From: Rhynchosporium graminicola
Taxonomy: Eukaryota > Ascomycota > Leotiomycetes > Helotiales > Ploettnerulaceae
DNA: 64,000 bases
NCBI GenBank assembly: GCA_900074885.1
Contig: FJUW01000005.1
Location: 340,242 to 404,241 of the forward strand
Reading direction: 5' to 3'
Within the stretch, counting starts at the first letter, position 1. The number at the start of each line of letters is the position of its first letter. Below the pieces are notes generated by a model, which ran no database searches, was not told where the DNA came from, and saw nothing but the letters and a program-made list of their open reading frames with translations. Both the position numbers and the translations under genes were made by a program. Shown here piece after piece: positions 11,940 to 23,800 of the stretch.

Positions 11940-14092
11940 ATTTCGAGATCAGACGTGATGTTGCTGATGCAAACATGGCTTGGATATAAACATAACTGGA
12001 TCGGATGGCTTTGGACGTGGTGGAGCTGGACGAAAAAAGATGACTTAGATCTACACATCCGGACAAATAGTCAAACACCATTCCACAAAGCATGGGATCC
12101 TGAAAATAACCAGTATCGAGGGCCCAGATTGAGAGGAGGCAAAGAGAACGAAGCATACCAAGGAGAAAGGAAAGAAGCCAGCACGAGGAAGCAACTGGGG
12201 GAAACAGCACAGCATGTGGAGTACGACAGGTCTCGAAAGCACCTCAGCGGAAAACCCTCATCATTTCAACGTGTTGAGGGTGTCAGCAGAGTAGATCTCC
12301 AAATCATAGGAGGAAGACCCCGACGACAACGACTCAATTCAGGAAGGTGATAATGTAGATAGGAAAGAATATTGAAAGCCGAGGAGAGCAGATTTTTTTT
12401 GTATGTAGTGTGTGTACAATGAATGTATCTATCTATGTATTTTAGGTCGTCAATCAAACAAACAATCAAACGAACGTATTCATTATACTGTCGAATAAGG
12501 GAAGGAAGGAATTGCTTGATTTGATCGATACAAAGCGCCATGCATAGTACAAAATGTGAATATTTACAACTTCCAAATTCCTCCCCTCCCCTCCCTTGCT
12601 TGACATACTATTAACCACACACATAGAAGTCGATTCTACTCCCCACTAACGAACTTGTACCCGCTTCCTAATAAAGTTTATTCTTTTCTCGCGAGATACA
12701 CAATCTCAGGAACCAGACTAGATTAATCCTTCCTTCTTCGATTAGAAAAAGGTTGATTGCAAACTCGATATACTTACTATATGTAATCGCTGTTTTCGAA
12801 TTTGCTTAGGATTGAGGATGCTAAGATGTGTGTATACACGCAACTTCGGGAATATGATCAGATTGACCAATTCAGACCATGTGAGGAAGCTCACTAGGAG
12901 GGATCTTGGTTTGTTGGATGTGAGGAAGAGAAGGCTAATTAAATTCAAAATGATCCAGATTACAGAAAGTGACAGCGTAGGGCTTGAGTTCAGTCGAGTC
13001 TCAACTTAATCGTACTCCGAGTTACTCCAAGTATACTCAGAGTGCTGCTTGCTAATACTTTCTACCGGGGATCTCTCGGAAGCCTTGTTTAATGCTAATA
13101 GTAGATGCTATGGCCGCACCCAAAACCTTAGCAGGGATTATCCGCTACGCTGCCTCCCGGTGTACGCAATTATTTGCACAATGTAACAGGCGAGAACGCA
13201 GAAAAACGTCTCATGATGCCCTTCTGAACGTGACTCTCTAGGATGAACAACGAAGCAAATATATTGAGAAGAATGGTATGCTACTCGTGAGATGCCCTTC
13301 TATCCTTTGGTCTTATTTTTATTTAATTCTGGATAGCTGTTGCTGAATGATCACAGTGCTCTCACACGTCTTAACTTGTGTGTGCAAAAAATTGCATACG
13401 GAGGTACAGCTCTCAAGGCTCCTAACTGAATAGAGTAATACTATTAGGATGCACTGACTTGACCGCCTAAGTTGATGATCTGTTTACTCCTCGATAAGTA
13501 AAGTCTCGAGACCCGCAGAACCCCCCTTATTGACTAGGGACAATACTTAACCGCTATAACTCCGTACACCAGGGAGGCTGCCATCAGTATTGGGATGGCC
13601 TGTGCACTGCTAAGGTCGCTTAATACTAGCCAATAGCAAGGGTGGCATCTTTGGAACAGGACTCGATTCTTGTCAGAATCGATAAAAGCTTTATAGAAAT
13701 TCTTCTTGAGATATGAATAAACTTTAATCTATATTCCAAGAGACGTCAAAAGGTTGATTAAGGTTTCTTTACATATAAAAAGTCCCTGGATTTCGATATT
13801 CTTCCGGAATGAATTGTTATTCCGACCCGAAAAACCCAATCCTGATTGCAGTGTAGCGGATAGGGGAAAGCGAGTCGTCCGTGGCAGGCGAGTTCGAGGT
13901 TGTCCGCCGTCACACCAAAATCGCTAACAGACATGGACGTGTCAAGTAATGCTGTAATATACATCAGGTACCATCGAAATCGCTAGACATAAACTCTCTA
14001 TTCAATCTTAACAGGTCCAATCTTGATGCCCTTTTTATTTATCTGTAATCATTTAATTGCTATCTATCGCCATGCAGATGCACTTCACAGGC
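11940..14092. other. Gene-free stretch, including the probable 3' UTR of the MFS gene
   Basis: An open frame continues at 11955-12350, starting 16 bp after the MFS stop. Its residues are Trp-rich, then highly charged, with no domain. I take it as 3' UTR or chance. An inverted repeat AACCCTCA..TGAGGGT lies near 12252-12281. From 12550 to 14090 the sequence has normal composition and no supported gene. Confidence 0.35.
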
Positions 14093-14404
14093 TTACAAAC
14101 GAAAACGAGAAAAGAAACAGCCCAATTCATATCCATCTATAACTTCTCGTGTGAAATTACACCTGTTTCTGACCTTTCGTTTCCATTGTGGTATCTGCTC
14201 CGGTGTTATAGCCCCTACAGTGAAGAGCTCCAATGGTCCTGTGTGTGAACTCATCTGTTGCTGTTCAAGCTGTTCCCTTTGTGTGTCGTGGTGGGAAGTT
14301 ACCCCTCTAGTTGTGATATTACGTTCTGAGAGTCGATCTGTTGAAGTAGACTTGACTAGCGTGGAGTTTATACTTGCAGGTGCTGACTTAGGTCGCTGAG
14401 CCAT
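14093..14404 (-). CDS. Hypothetical protein, weakly supported
   Basis: A single open frame of 103 codons starts at 14404 and reads MAQRPKSAPASIN, with a Ser/Thr-rich first half, a Gln-rich middle (REQLEQQQ) and a basic C-terminus (WKRKVRNRCN). There is no signal peptide, membrane segment or domain I recognise. A GTAAGC donor lies at the very end of the frame, but the downstream acceptor gives an immediate stop, so splicing does not lengthen it. It lies about 150 bp downstream of the small secreted protein gene on the same strand and could be part of that transcript's 3' region. I include it only because its composition is protein-like. Confidence 0.22.
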   Translation of the reverse strand: MAQRPKSAPASINSTLVKSTSTDRLSERNITTRGVTSHHDTQREQLEQQQMSSHTGPLELFTVGAITPEQIPQWKRKVRNRCNFTREVIDGYELGCFFSRFRL

Positions 14405-14558
14405 ATCTTTGCATCTATATGTGTTAGTCTTGATGCCTCAGTAGCGAGTCGTACACTTCGCAAAAGCTTTCTTGCTGACCTAGCATTGGTGAGGAAAGGT
14501 CGCTATCTTGTCAGTGACGAATGCAGTCGCTGGAAGTAGTACTCACAAGTTCGGTGAG

Positions 14559-14926
14559 TTATGCAGAAGGGGGTATTCCTGCGCCCTTCCTAACACAGCG
14601 TAATGCTCCACCACCTTTGCAAGATGTACCTTCAGCTAAGTTTCCCCAATCCCCCGATTCGAATTTGATTCGGAAAGTGCCTCGGTCCTCGCAGCTGTCT
14701 TTATATTCGTTCTTATTACACTATAAATATACATTAGCGTTCGAGTACTTGAGTGTATTTTAGATAGAGTGTTTACGCAAGCAGGTTCAGCAAAGGATTG
14801 TCGGCAGGTTCTAGGGTCAACGTCTGGAGCCGGAGGTGGCAAGCAACAGACGACATTTCCGGGTCTGTCTCCGAGGGCTACTGGTGCGAGAGCTGATGCA
14901 AGAATGATGGTGGCGAGGTACTTCAT
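14559..14926 (-). CDS. Small secreted cysteine-rich protein (effector-like candidate)
   Basis: Exon 1 is 14926-14777, the 56-bp intron is 14776-14721 (GTAAAC..TATAG, branch GCTAATG), and exon 2 is 14720-14559. The 103-residue product starts MKYLATIILASALAPVALG, a classic signal peptide likely cut before Asp20. The mature part of about 84 residues has eight cysteines at 27, 28, 41, 50, 51, 60, 84 and 92. Two CC pairs (27-28 and 50-51) and the even number suggest four disulfides. The second CC is created exactly at the splice junction, and the spliced frame brings in three further cysteines, which supports the intron. The spacing does not fit the hydrophobin pattern (C-CC-C-C-CC-C). Secretion is well supported. 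An effector, antimicrobial or wall role is inference only. A TATA-like element lies about 75 bp upstream. Confidence 0.75.
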
Positions 14927-14996
14927 GCTGGCGGCGAGAAAGCAATGATTTTGTAGAAGAGTTTAGATAAAGAGTGAAATACTGGCTGCTAACTCG

Positions 14997-15008
14997 CTAT
15001 TTATATAG
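14997..15008 (-). promoter_or_regulatory. TATA-box-like element of the small secreted protein gene
   Basis: On the minus strand the sequence is CTATATAAATAG, 71 bp before the start codon at 14926. This is a typical fungal TATA position, and TATA boxes are common in inducible fungal genes. It is the only such match in the upstream region. Confidence 0.5.
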
Positions 15009-17124
15009 ATTTCTTTCCATCTGAGAAATATGTGGCCGAATTTGAAATAGCATCAGCACTTGCGTAGGCTTTGATCGTAGTTCTTCCGTTAAACTATGAT
15101 ACAGTGGTATACGGACTTGAAAATTCTCTTGAACAAAGACTATTAGATTGAGGACGACGGAACGTAACGTAATGGTGCATTGCTGGCTTTGCTTGCTCGG
15201 CTCAACGAATCATTGGAATAGAACGTGGTCAGAGGAGTGTTTAGTATTGGGCACCCATATCGACTGTGAAGTGGCAAAAGGTATCCTCTTACGACTGTTC
15301 GTATGTCGAACAGCGGAAAGATCATATCCCGCCCTACCTCGCCGAACGCTCCGAAAGATTTTTATGTTTCTGTATTTCGAAGCACGACCGGACAACTTTT
15401 TCAGCGTTCATCTCTGTGACCCATCTGCTTACACGTTGATGGAACTTTATGAGATACCCTGAACCGACACATCCACTCCCCTGCAGCCGGTATCACGCAG
15501 TGTCGAGGAAGCTTCGTTGATACTTCCTTCATACAGGCTAAATTGAATGTGGATTCCGCCTCTGTACAATTTGCTATAAGCTTAACTTACTTACAAACGA
15601 AGTGCTGCCCAATCATAAGGTTATTGGCTACAGAACCCTAATTTTGTAGAACTATCTCGTTACTTTGAAGCAGTACAGATAGAAGATTTACGTTTAAGTA
15701 GACAGTACGAAGCAGGCCATCCAGGTTTTACTCCTTACAAAGTGTTACTGTTAATCTAAATCATTGGCTTACGAAGGTATAGCGGTCAAGTGTTGTGTAA
15801 CGGGGTTGAGGTTAGGCTCACACCAACTACGCCTTCTGGACCAAAAGATCACAATATTCAGCGCATGCTGAATATGCCTAACACCGTACATATACAACCG
15901 ACTATCACGTGCCCATTACATGTTGTCACACGTCGTGCAGGCCATAAAGATCTACTATTCGTTATCTGTGCTATCGGCCTCAGAATGTACTACTTTAAGA
16001 ATTAGTTCGAAAAAGCGCAATAACTGATTAGCTAGTACTCCTTACACAGTGGAGTATTCTAGTACTACGCACAGCTAACAAGATTTTGATCTTTGGGTCT
16101 GTACTAAGTATAATGAATACTAAGCTGGGTATCGCCGGTTGTTGAATACTAGATGTTGACGTATGGCGTGCTATCCCTCTTTTATTCGTCATTCTCGATA
16201 GTACTGAGGTCGACAGCGAAAATTGACGAAGATCGTGATACTTACCCCTACTCCCTCCCCCCGAGCCGAATGAAATTAAGCATCTTTGAGGGTAATAAAC
16301 CAAGCGGGTTTAAGCACCGAATTTCGGTCTTTCGGTCTCGAAAACCTTCTTTACAGAATCGGGAATCTTATAAACCTACTTGAAGATCTATGACAGATCA
16401 GATTCGAGGTGGGTGGAGTGTGGGGGAATAGTACAGTAGAATGAATGATGGATAATAGCGTAGAATTAAGTGCGGACTACGGAAAATTATATGAAGGGCG
16501 GGAGCGATAAAGCATATAGTATGCTCCGAACTTCAGTATATCTGCGCTCCCAGTCGCCATGCAGATGACACCATAAATCTAACAGATCGAACTTATTCAT
16601 GAGCAGATCAAACTAACAAATATGCAACCTTCCTAGTTTGGACTGCCAAACATTCGGCTATTGCGTTGAAAAGTGTGATGAACCTCGCATATTTCTACGA
16701 CATTTACCCTAAGCTCTTGACCCTCAATCCCCCAGTGCACATTCTATCTAAAGTTTGACTTGTTCGGTGAGGGGTTCTCAGCACGACATCTTGAACCGAA
16801 GCCTCAGACGCCAACCTTATTTGAAGGAGCTAAGCTTAGGTGCGCATTGGCCAACACTAAGGAGAGATTTCGTAAGTACAGGGTGACAAGACCGGATTCG
16901 ATACGCGATATATTTCTGTCAAATCGGTGCTAGAATTCCACAGGGAACGTATCGATTCCAAGTAGATGTGAAAGTCTGTTGGTGCGTAAGTAGTACGGTC
17001 ATGTAGTAATAAATGAAAGGCGTCAAAGGGAGACTATATGTGCAGATTAACAAAGTAAGCGGTCATGAATCCTAGCGTCGGAGGCAAACTTTTAAACGTA
17101 CGAGCATGTACCAAGCTTACCTAT
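15009..17124. other. Gene-free stretch
   Basis: Frames at 15148-15462, 15790-16005 and 16028-16383 show no domain or splice support. A short perfect stem ATATTCAGC/GCTGAATAT with a 4-nt loop lies at 15854-15875. A copy of dispersed repeat R3 occupies about 16245-16385. No tRNA or rRNA was seen. Confidence 0.4.
16245..16385. repeat. Dispersed repeat R3, copy 1
   Basis: This copy contains CATCTTTGAGGGTAATAAAC, then CAAGCGGGTTTAA, TTTCGGTCTTTCGG and AAAACCTTCTTTACAGA. The same blocks recur in the same order at 47289-47430, and a more diverged form at 63370-63455. It is preceded by a C-rich run (CCCCCCGAGCCGAATG), as at 47290. There is no coding content. Confidence 0.6.
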
Positions 17125-17284
17125 TACTCGGAAAGGATAAATAAACCCTTACCCTGTCCTCATCAGCACGAGCCTCGGCAAGGACTAACATCCAATCATC
17201 TAAATAATTTCAGTCTGATTATGGGGGAGAATCTGCTAGAACTCCGCAACAGGATAGGGGTTTATTTACCCTTACCACCGAGTA
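17125..17284. repeat. MITE, 156 bp plus TA flanks
   Basis: The left terminus is CTCGGAAAGGATAAATAAAC and the right terminus, inverted, is CTCGGTGGTAAGGGTAAATA. The arms are about 35 bp, both bounded by TA (17125-17126 and 17283-17284). AAGGGTAAATAA is shared with the MITE at 19294, so the two may be relatives. A 103-codon frame across the element (17065-17376) is not a gene. Confidence 0.6.
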
Positions 17285-18297
17285 TATTATATGGTCTCGA
17301 ATGTTCCTGCGACGGCCCTGGCACGGAGGTTCGGCCGGTCCCTTATGTGAACGTCGCCGACGTGTTCACGGCTTAGATTCATATAAAAGCTTCAACTGGG
17401 AATTTTTTCCGATTGAAGGTTTCACGCTCTTTTATTCCTTCCTGCTGCAGCATCCTATCCTTCTGTTGTGCCCACGGAGCAAGCGCCTTCCGGTCCGGCC
17501 GAGCCTAGTCCCGAAAGGTCCGGACTAGATGTTGGAGATATCTTGCAGTCAAGAAGGGTTCGAATGCGAAGTATGAAAGGGGTTGGTATCCAGTGGTTCT
17601 GGGCTACATGAGAATCTCGGAGCTCGTACACACTATGCCCTCTTTATTGACAATATGACTGGTCCTAAATAATTTGATAGGGTAAACATTATTAAAATGC
17701 CTTGGACATATCGATTCTACCAACAATTACAGACGGTCTAAACGCTCTTATACTCGATTCGAAAGCGACGACGGCGATAAAAGAGTCGACGATGTCGAGG
17801 TACCTTAGTTTGATCGAGTAGATCAAGAGTTAGACCAACCAGAGGTTAAAGAGACAGGTGGCAGCAGTACCTTTGATATACCCTGATCCGATTTCATTTC
17901 GTTTTCCCAAAAATTTTTACCGCCGACCGATTAGTTTGGAATCTACATTATTACAGATTGGTGAGGCTCCAAATAAAATATGAAGTTACAGTGTTTTTCG
18001 TGGTTGTTTGTTCTTTTGCTGAAGTCCGGGATATCTCCTGCAGTGTATCACGTGCAAAAAACTAATCAAGAAGTTACGATTATTTATTTCCAGGGTTGGT
18101 GGTAGTGTGGGTACTGTGTAGGGTGTGCGAAATCGACCACTAAGAGTTTACGGAGTAAAAATGGAAGCCAGAAATACCGCAGAGGCAAGGGCAGAGGGGG
18201 GTAATTTGAATGGCACGGAAATGGTCAAGAGACGGTAAAAGGGCTGCTCCGAGTTTGAACCTTGCAAGAAAAAGGGAATAACCAGGGGTCGGTAATA
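17285..18297. other. Gene-free stretch
   Basis: Composition is intermediate. I see no supported reading frame, repeat or RNA gene. Confidence 0.4.
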
Positions 18298-18885
18298 AGT
18301 TAAGAAATTTCTTGTGTCTTTCTATTTAAGTGCTAAGAGTAGAATTACTCAGTTGTACCCTTATCTTCGGTATCGATACTAGCTTATCAACTTCAACGTA
18401 GTACTTAAAATGAGCTGATATTCGGTCGAATTAGCAAAAGCATACTCTTAATAAACATACTTTGCAGGCAAGGGCAGGTGTAAAATAACCGTCAAGTGAC
18501 GGTCACGACGGTTCGGTATACGAATAGAGGTAAAATAAAGACAGGTCTCTGATAGTGCAATAGTAAGGATAGTCTTTGAAGGGGAATGATTCTTTAGCTA
18601 GGAACGATTTAATAGGCTAACAACGGTCCTGGAATAGTACTCAATAGCAGATGCGGGGCAGGCAAAAGCTTCTCCAATTACTCTCCTTCAATAGTACGAG
18701 GTAATTCTAGGAGCTACGCTTGCTTCGAGGGCACTTTTGCTAAATCGACCGAATATCAACCCCTTTTAAGTACTACGTTGAAGTTGAAAGGCTGACGTCG
18801 ATCCCGAGGTTAAGGGTGCAACTGCATAATTCTACGCTGAGTACTTGAATAGAAAGGCTCGAGAAACTCAATTACTTAATTTCCG
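18298..18885. repeat. Fold-back element with about 145-bp inverted arms
   Basis: The left arm (about 18301-18447) and right arm (about 18731-18880) are inverted copies. Shared blocks include CAACTTCAACGTAGTACTTA, GATATTCGGTCGA and TTAGCAAAAG, with mismatches that are mainly transitions. The spacer is about 280 bp and holds a smaller nested hairpin around ACCGTCAAGTGACGGTCACG. There is no transposase. The ends are approximate and I could not define a target duplication. Confidence 0.6.
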
Positions 18886-19291
18886 TTCTCCTTACCTTAA
18901 TTTCCGCCACTTAGTGATTCATTCTCTATTAAGAGGCCTATTCAGAGTATGAACCGTCAGCGATAATTGCCGAACGAGTCTTTTGCCCCTACGTTTGCCT
19001 ATAAGGTATAGATTGCTTATTCGCCGAGTCTATACGGAAACAGCTTTAAGAGGCTTAGCTTGATCGCCTCGAGGCTCATGAGAAGCAATAATACTCCGAT
19101 ATTGGTTTTTAATGCTTCGTTTGATCTTCAAATAAGGCATAACAGATAGACATATGGCATATTGTGACGAATCAAATGACTTGAAATATACTAGGTAGCC
19201 ATGTTTTTAATCGTAGATTCTTAGTCTTGGCTGGAATAGGCTGTACACCACGCCTCTAATTACTTATAACAGTGGGTAGAATGCATGTACC

Positions 19292-19399
19292 TACGGAGGT
19301 GTAAGGGTAAATAATGGCTCACCGCTTTCGGTCTGCCGTTGCAAAATTCCATGTGTTGCCGTGTGCGGTGAGCCATAATTTACCCCCTACACCTCCGTA
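19292..19399. repeat. MITE, 104 bp plus TA flanks
   Basis: The termini are CGGAGGTGTAAGGGTAAATA and, inverted, CGGAGGTGTAGGGGGTAAAT, both running on into ATGGCTCACCGC, so the arms are about 33 bp. TA lies at both edges (19292-19293 and 19398-19399). This looks like a non-autonomous Tc1/mariner-type element. The open frame 19314-19505 is partly MITE and is not called. Confidence 0.7.
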
Positions 19400-19728
19400 T
19401 AGCTCTGAGTGGTTATGTGGCCTGACATGCCTTAAAGCACAGGTTAGAAACTGGTCAAATTTGAAGATTAAGGACCTAAGGGAAGTTCAAGAACCCTCGA
19501 GGTAGCTCGAAGTGTTCTTCTTACTGGCTAAATATCCTGGTATCCTATCCACACAACTTCCATAAATTACCCACAAAGTACCCACAGTTACAGTCATTCA
19601 AGGGGGTGAAAGGAATCCACCCCGCTTCCAGTACTAGCGTATCAAGTCTTGCACGGTCCAGCTTACACACGAAATCCTCGCAAATTCCCTTGCTGCGCGA
19701 CTAATGGAGCCAAGGGGGGGGGGTTGCT
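19400..19728. other. Gene-free stretch next to the MULE insertion site
   Basis: Single-copy-like sequence ending in a nine-base G run just before the 8-bp target duplication. Nothing else was seen. Confidence 0.4.
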
Positions 19729-19934
19729 ATTAGATAGGCCACAGCTAAATCGCCATACGTGAATAGCTAAACCGCCATACGCTAAAATTCTAGTGACTTA
19801 GCGTGTGCATCTAGGGGACACGCCCCCCCATATAAATTTATACTAGAGGGCATAGGCCATTTATGCAGAATAAAAATTTCATAATAATCTAATTACCCCT
19901 AAGGCTAAGGATTATTATCAAGTACTTAATACCT

Positions 19935-20383
19935 ACTACTTCTACTTAACTCCTACTACTTCTACTATAACTTCTGAGCCTTAAGCTTATAGCCCTGCGC
20001 CGCCTGAAGCAATCTATAGTGATATTGCTACTGGATTTGCTGCTTACTAGGCGCATACTAGAGCTAATAGATATGCTTTTAAACGATAAGATACGAAGCA
20101 ATTCCGAGCTTTATTTATCTGCGATCGCGTAGGTAAATACGACCTAAGGGGAAAGCAAATTGATATATACCCTTCTAGAAAGCGTAAGAATACAGGTTCA
20201 AAGAAGTATAGTTATCAGATGAAAGTCACTCTTTCTAAAGATAGAATTTCAGGGGAGTAGTAATTAAGGGTCCTAGAGGCTATATATAATTATACGGCTT
20301 CTATAGACTATTCTGCCTATCTAGTACACAGAATTGCTTCTATTCCGGTAGAGACGCGTATGACTATTAGCTCTCTAGCTAAG
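19935..20383 (+). pseudogene. MULE transposase, N-terminal part
   Basis: Read in one frame up to the insertion point, it contains RALFICDRVGKYDLRGKQID and later KYSYQMKVTLSKD. This resembles the FAR1/WRKY-like N-terminal domain of fungal MULE transposases. In-frame TAG/TAA are explained as RIP of CAG/CAA/TGG. The frame ends SSLAK at the CTAAG duplication and continues in phase at 43573 as AGILNAQIPLALREEALSAN once one CTAAG copy is removed. Confidence 0.75.
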
Positions 20384-20749
20384 TGTCACGAACCAGCATA
20401 GTTCTTAGCACCAAAACCGCCATGGCACCAGAATACTGATGGTACCACCCCACTAGCTGTAGGTGATCCAGGATCACGTGATATGCTAGATTGCTAGACA
20501 GGTCGCGAGAGCTTGCACGCTCTGTAAGACGGTCTTATATAGCTAGCATAAGGAAACGAAGATTCTATATAAGACTAGTACTTCTGCTATTAGATAGGAG
20601 CTTTATACTTAAATTCATATAGTAATTAATACCTGCTTATAATATCTTAATTCTAATTAAGAACCGAACTTCTTATTTTCTTTACTTTATAGCTAATACT
20701 AACTAACGAGCTTATATACCGCGTATTAGTTAGAACTAGGAATATTATA
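20384..20749 (+). repeat. 5' LTR of element B
   Basis: 366 bp. The outer (left) half retains CA/TG, for example TGTCACGAACCAGCATAG. The inner end is fully decayed and reads GGAATATTATA where the other LTR has GGAACGTTACA. Confidence 0.92.
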
Positions 20750-20829
20750 CTTTAAGTACCTTACTTAAAGTATTATTAGTAAGAACGAAATAGCCCCTAA
20801 AGAAGGATTAGTTATAGGAGAAGGATCTT

Positions 20830-23800
20830 AAGTTAGAAGATAAAGAAGACTAATAAAGTTACTCTACCTCGAGTTAACTTACTTAATACTTATTATAGAA
20901 ATTATAATAACTTAGGATAATTTATCCTTTAGTACTAAATATATCTCGCTTTTAATAGAGATAAATTCGGAGCGGACTTTCTTAAAGTCTTATAGATTAC
21001 TTTATTCCTTTATAATATTATAGCTTACTAGATCGAACCGGCCTTAAGTGATTACTTAGTTAATTAATACTTAACTAGGGCTTATTCTACTACTATAACT
21101 AAAAAAAGTCGGGTTATCTTTCGAATTATCGTAAGCTTTACTACTATTATTAAGGGAGTCTTTAGAGACTTTAATAAGAAAGAATAAGCTAAGAAGTACC
21201 TACCCGGAATTCGATAGCAAGGATCTATTTACGAATATACTACCGAGTTCTACTATTACTCTATATAGCTAGACTAGATAGATAGTAGATTAAAAGCTTA
21301 ATATTACCAAAGCCTTAAGGATTATATTAAGGATAAGCTCTCTAGGATAGATAAACTAGATAACTTAGAGGACTTAATTAAATTATCTACTACTATCGAT
21401 AAACGAATCTAGGAATAAGCGAAAGAGAAAGGAGGATATTTTATACTTACTTATCTCCGGAAACCTTAATTTCTATTATAATATAGTAGATATTAGGGAA
21501 ATTTCTAATCTCACTCGAATAATAAATATAACTACTATAATCTAATAGAAATAGATAAAATAGAAAGAGGATCTAAAAGCTAAGTTAAGAAAGATAAATA
21601 TTAAGAGAAAGGCTTATACTATACGTATAATAAGCTAAGATATCTTACTTATAATTATTCTTAGAAGAAGAAATAAGGAGAGAAACTTTAGAATAAACCT
21701 AAGAGAGAATTCGAATTAGTAGAAAAGAAGCTAGATTACTAAGAAGCTTCTAGTATAGAATAGAGTTCGCAGGACTTTATAGCTTATAAATCTAGTAAAG
21801 AATTTAAAGAGAACTTAGTTAAACTTCTAGATAAATACTAAGAAAGCTAGAGTATTATAGATAAAAGAAACTATCTATATGATAATCTTCTATATAATAA
21901 TAAGAACTAGACTCTTCGAAATCACGATAATAGAAGAAGAATATAGGTCTATAATAGAATAAAGTCCGATTTTTTAGAATATTACTGAACTTATAATATA
22001 CTTAACCTAAGTATAGACTATATTATAGCTTGTTACGATATTACTACTATTATATTCTAAGTTAATATAAGGGATATCGAGGAACGACTAGATCGTTATA
22101 TAGCTAATCTCGAAGGAGAACTTGAACTAAAGGAATTCGAATAATTAGATTAGTTCCTTCGAATTAAAGATACTTAGGCTATTACTAAGGAAATAGAAAG
22201 GGAATACTATTAGTAGAGAAGATAGTACCTATCAGAACTAGCTACTTATCAGAGGATAGTATTAGATCCTATTCAGGGATAAGCTAATTTTTATTATTAT
22301 ATACCCTATACTCTAATTACTTATAAACCTAGCTTTAGGACTTAATTAGACGAAACGATAAGAAGAGTTATTAAAGAAGCACGTGATTACTCCCTAATAG
22401 AACTATTATACTTAGAGCTTATTACTACTAGAGAGTTCGATTAGTTAATCTTACTAATTATAATAGATAATATTAAGATAAAAGCACTTATCGATTCAGA
22501 AGCTATAAGACGCTTTATAAACTTAGCCTTTATCGAGAAATAGAATATTCCTACTACTATTAACTTGAAACTATATTACTTTACTTTATTAAATAGAAAA
22601 AGCGCCGGATTAAATAGATAAGTCTATAGAAGAATAAGAGGAATAAAGATAGTTATTAATAGATACGAAGAAATACTCTACTTCGATATAGTACTTACTA
22701 GATAATATGATATCGTATTAGGAATATTATAGCTATATAACTATAATCCTAATATAAACTAAGTAACTAAGAAGGTTACGTTTAGTAACTATAAATATAA
22801 ATATAGTTAACTAGCTAGTAAAGGAGAAGTTAGCGCCGCCTTCTTAATAATAATACTAATAGACTCTAGCTAGTTAAGTTAAGTTCCTAATTAGATAGAA
22901 CCTAAGAATTATCCTAATTAAATAGATAATATTCGGGAGTAGTTACCCGAACTATATAAGAATTTCTCGAAATTATTCGAGGATCTATAGGATATAAGAG
23001 CTCTACTTAAGTATAAACCTTAGGATTATAAGATAAACTTTAAGGATAGATTTATACTTATCGTAGAGAAACTTTACTACTATAACTATAATACTATAAG
23101 GATACTTAAAGAGTATTAGGAGTTAAGTATAAAGAAAGGATAGATTCGGAAATCTATATTACTATATACTATTAATATATTAGTAGTTAAGAAGATAAGA
23201 GATCCTAAGGGAAGATTATACAGAGACTATTAGATAATTAATATTAGAACTATAAGAGATATATATCCCTTACTAAATACGTAATACTTACGGGATAAGC
23301 TAGCTAGAGTAAAGATATATACTAAGTTAGACTAATATAACGCGTTTAATTTGATCCGAATTAAAGAGGGATATAAGTAGAAGACTGCTTTCGTATTACC
23401 CTTAGGGCTATAGGAATATATAGTAATACTATTCGGCTTAATTAATACTCTAGCTATATATTAAAGATAGAATAATAATATTCTTAAGGACTTTATTAGG
23501 AAATTCGCTATATACTACTTAGATAATATCCTAATATACTCGGAGACTATCGAGGTATACTAGAGCTATATCACTTAAGTTATAGAAGTATTACGTAAAG
23601 TAGATTCTAGACTAAAGATATCGAAATATAAATTCTTAGTTAAGTAAGTTACTTTTCTAAGGTATATTATTCGCCTTAGAGAGATAAGTATTAACTCGGA
23701 GAAAATTAAAGCTATAAAGGAATAGGAATCTCTAAAGAATATTAAGGATATATAGTTATAGTTAGGTTTCGCTAACTTCTATTAATAGTTTATTAGAAAC

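Noticed and set aside
11955..12350. 131-codon frame just after the MFS stop
   Set aside because: Trp-rich then charged, low-complexity composition, no ATG context or domain; more likely 3' UTR.
15854..15875. Perfect 9-bp stem, ATATTCAGC with 4-nt loop
   Set aside because: Isolated, no T-run, gene end or partner copy; likely chance.
17065..17376. 103-codon frame
   Set aside because: Most of it is the MITE at 17125-17284.
19314..19505. 63-codon frame
   Set aside because: Starts within the MITE at 19292-19399; no independent support.
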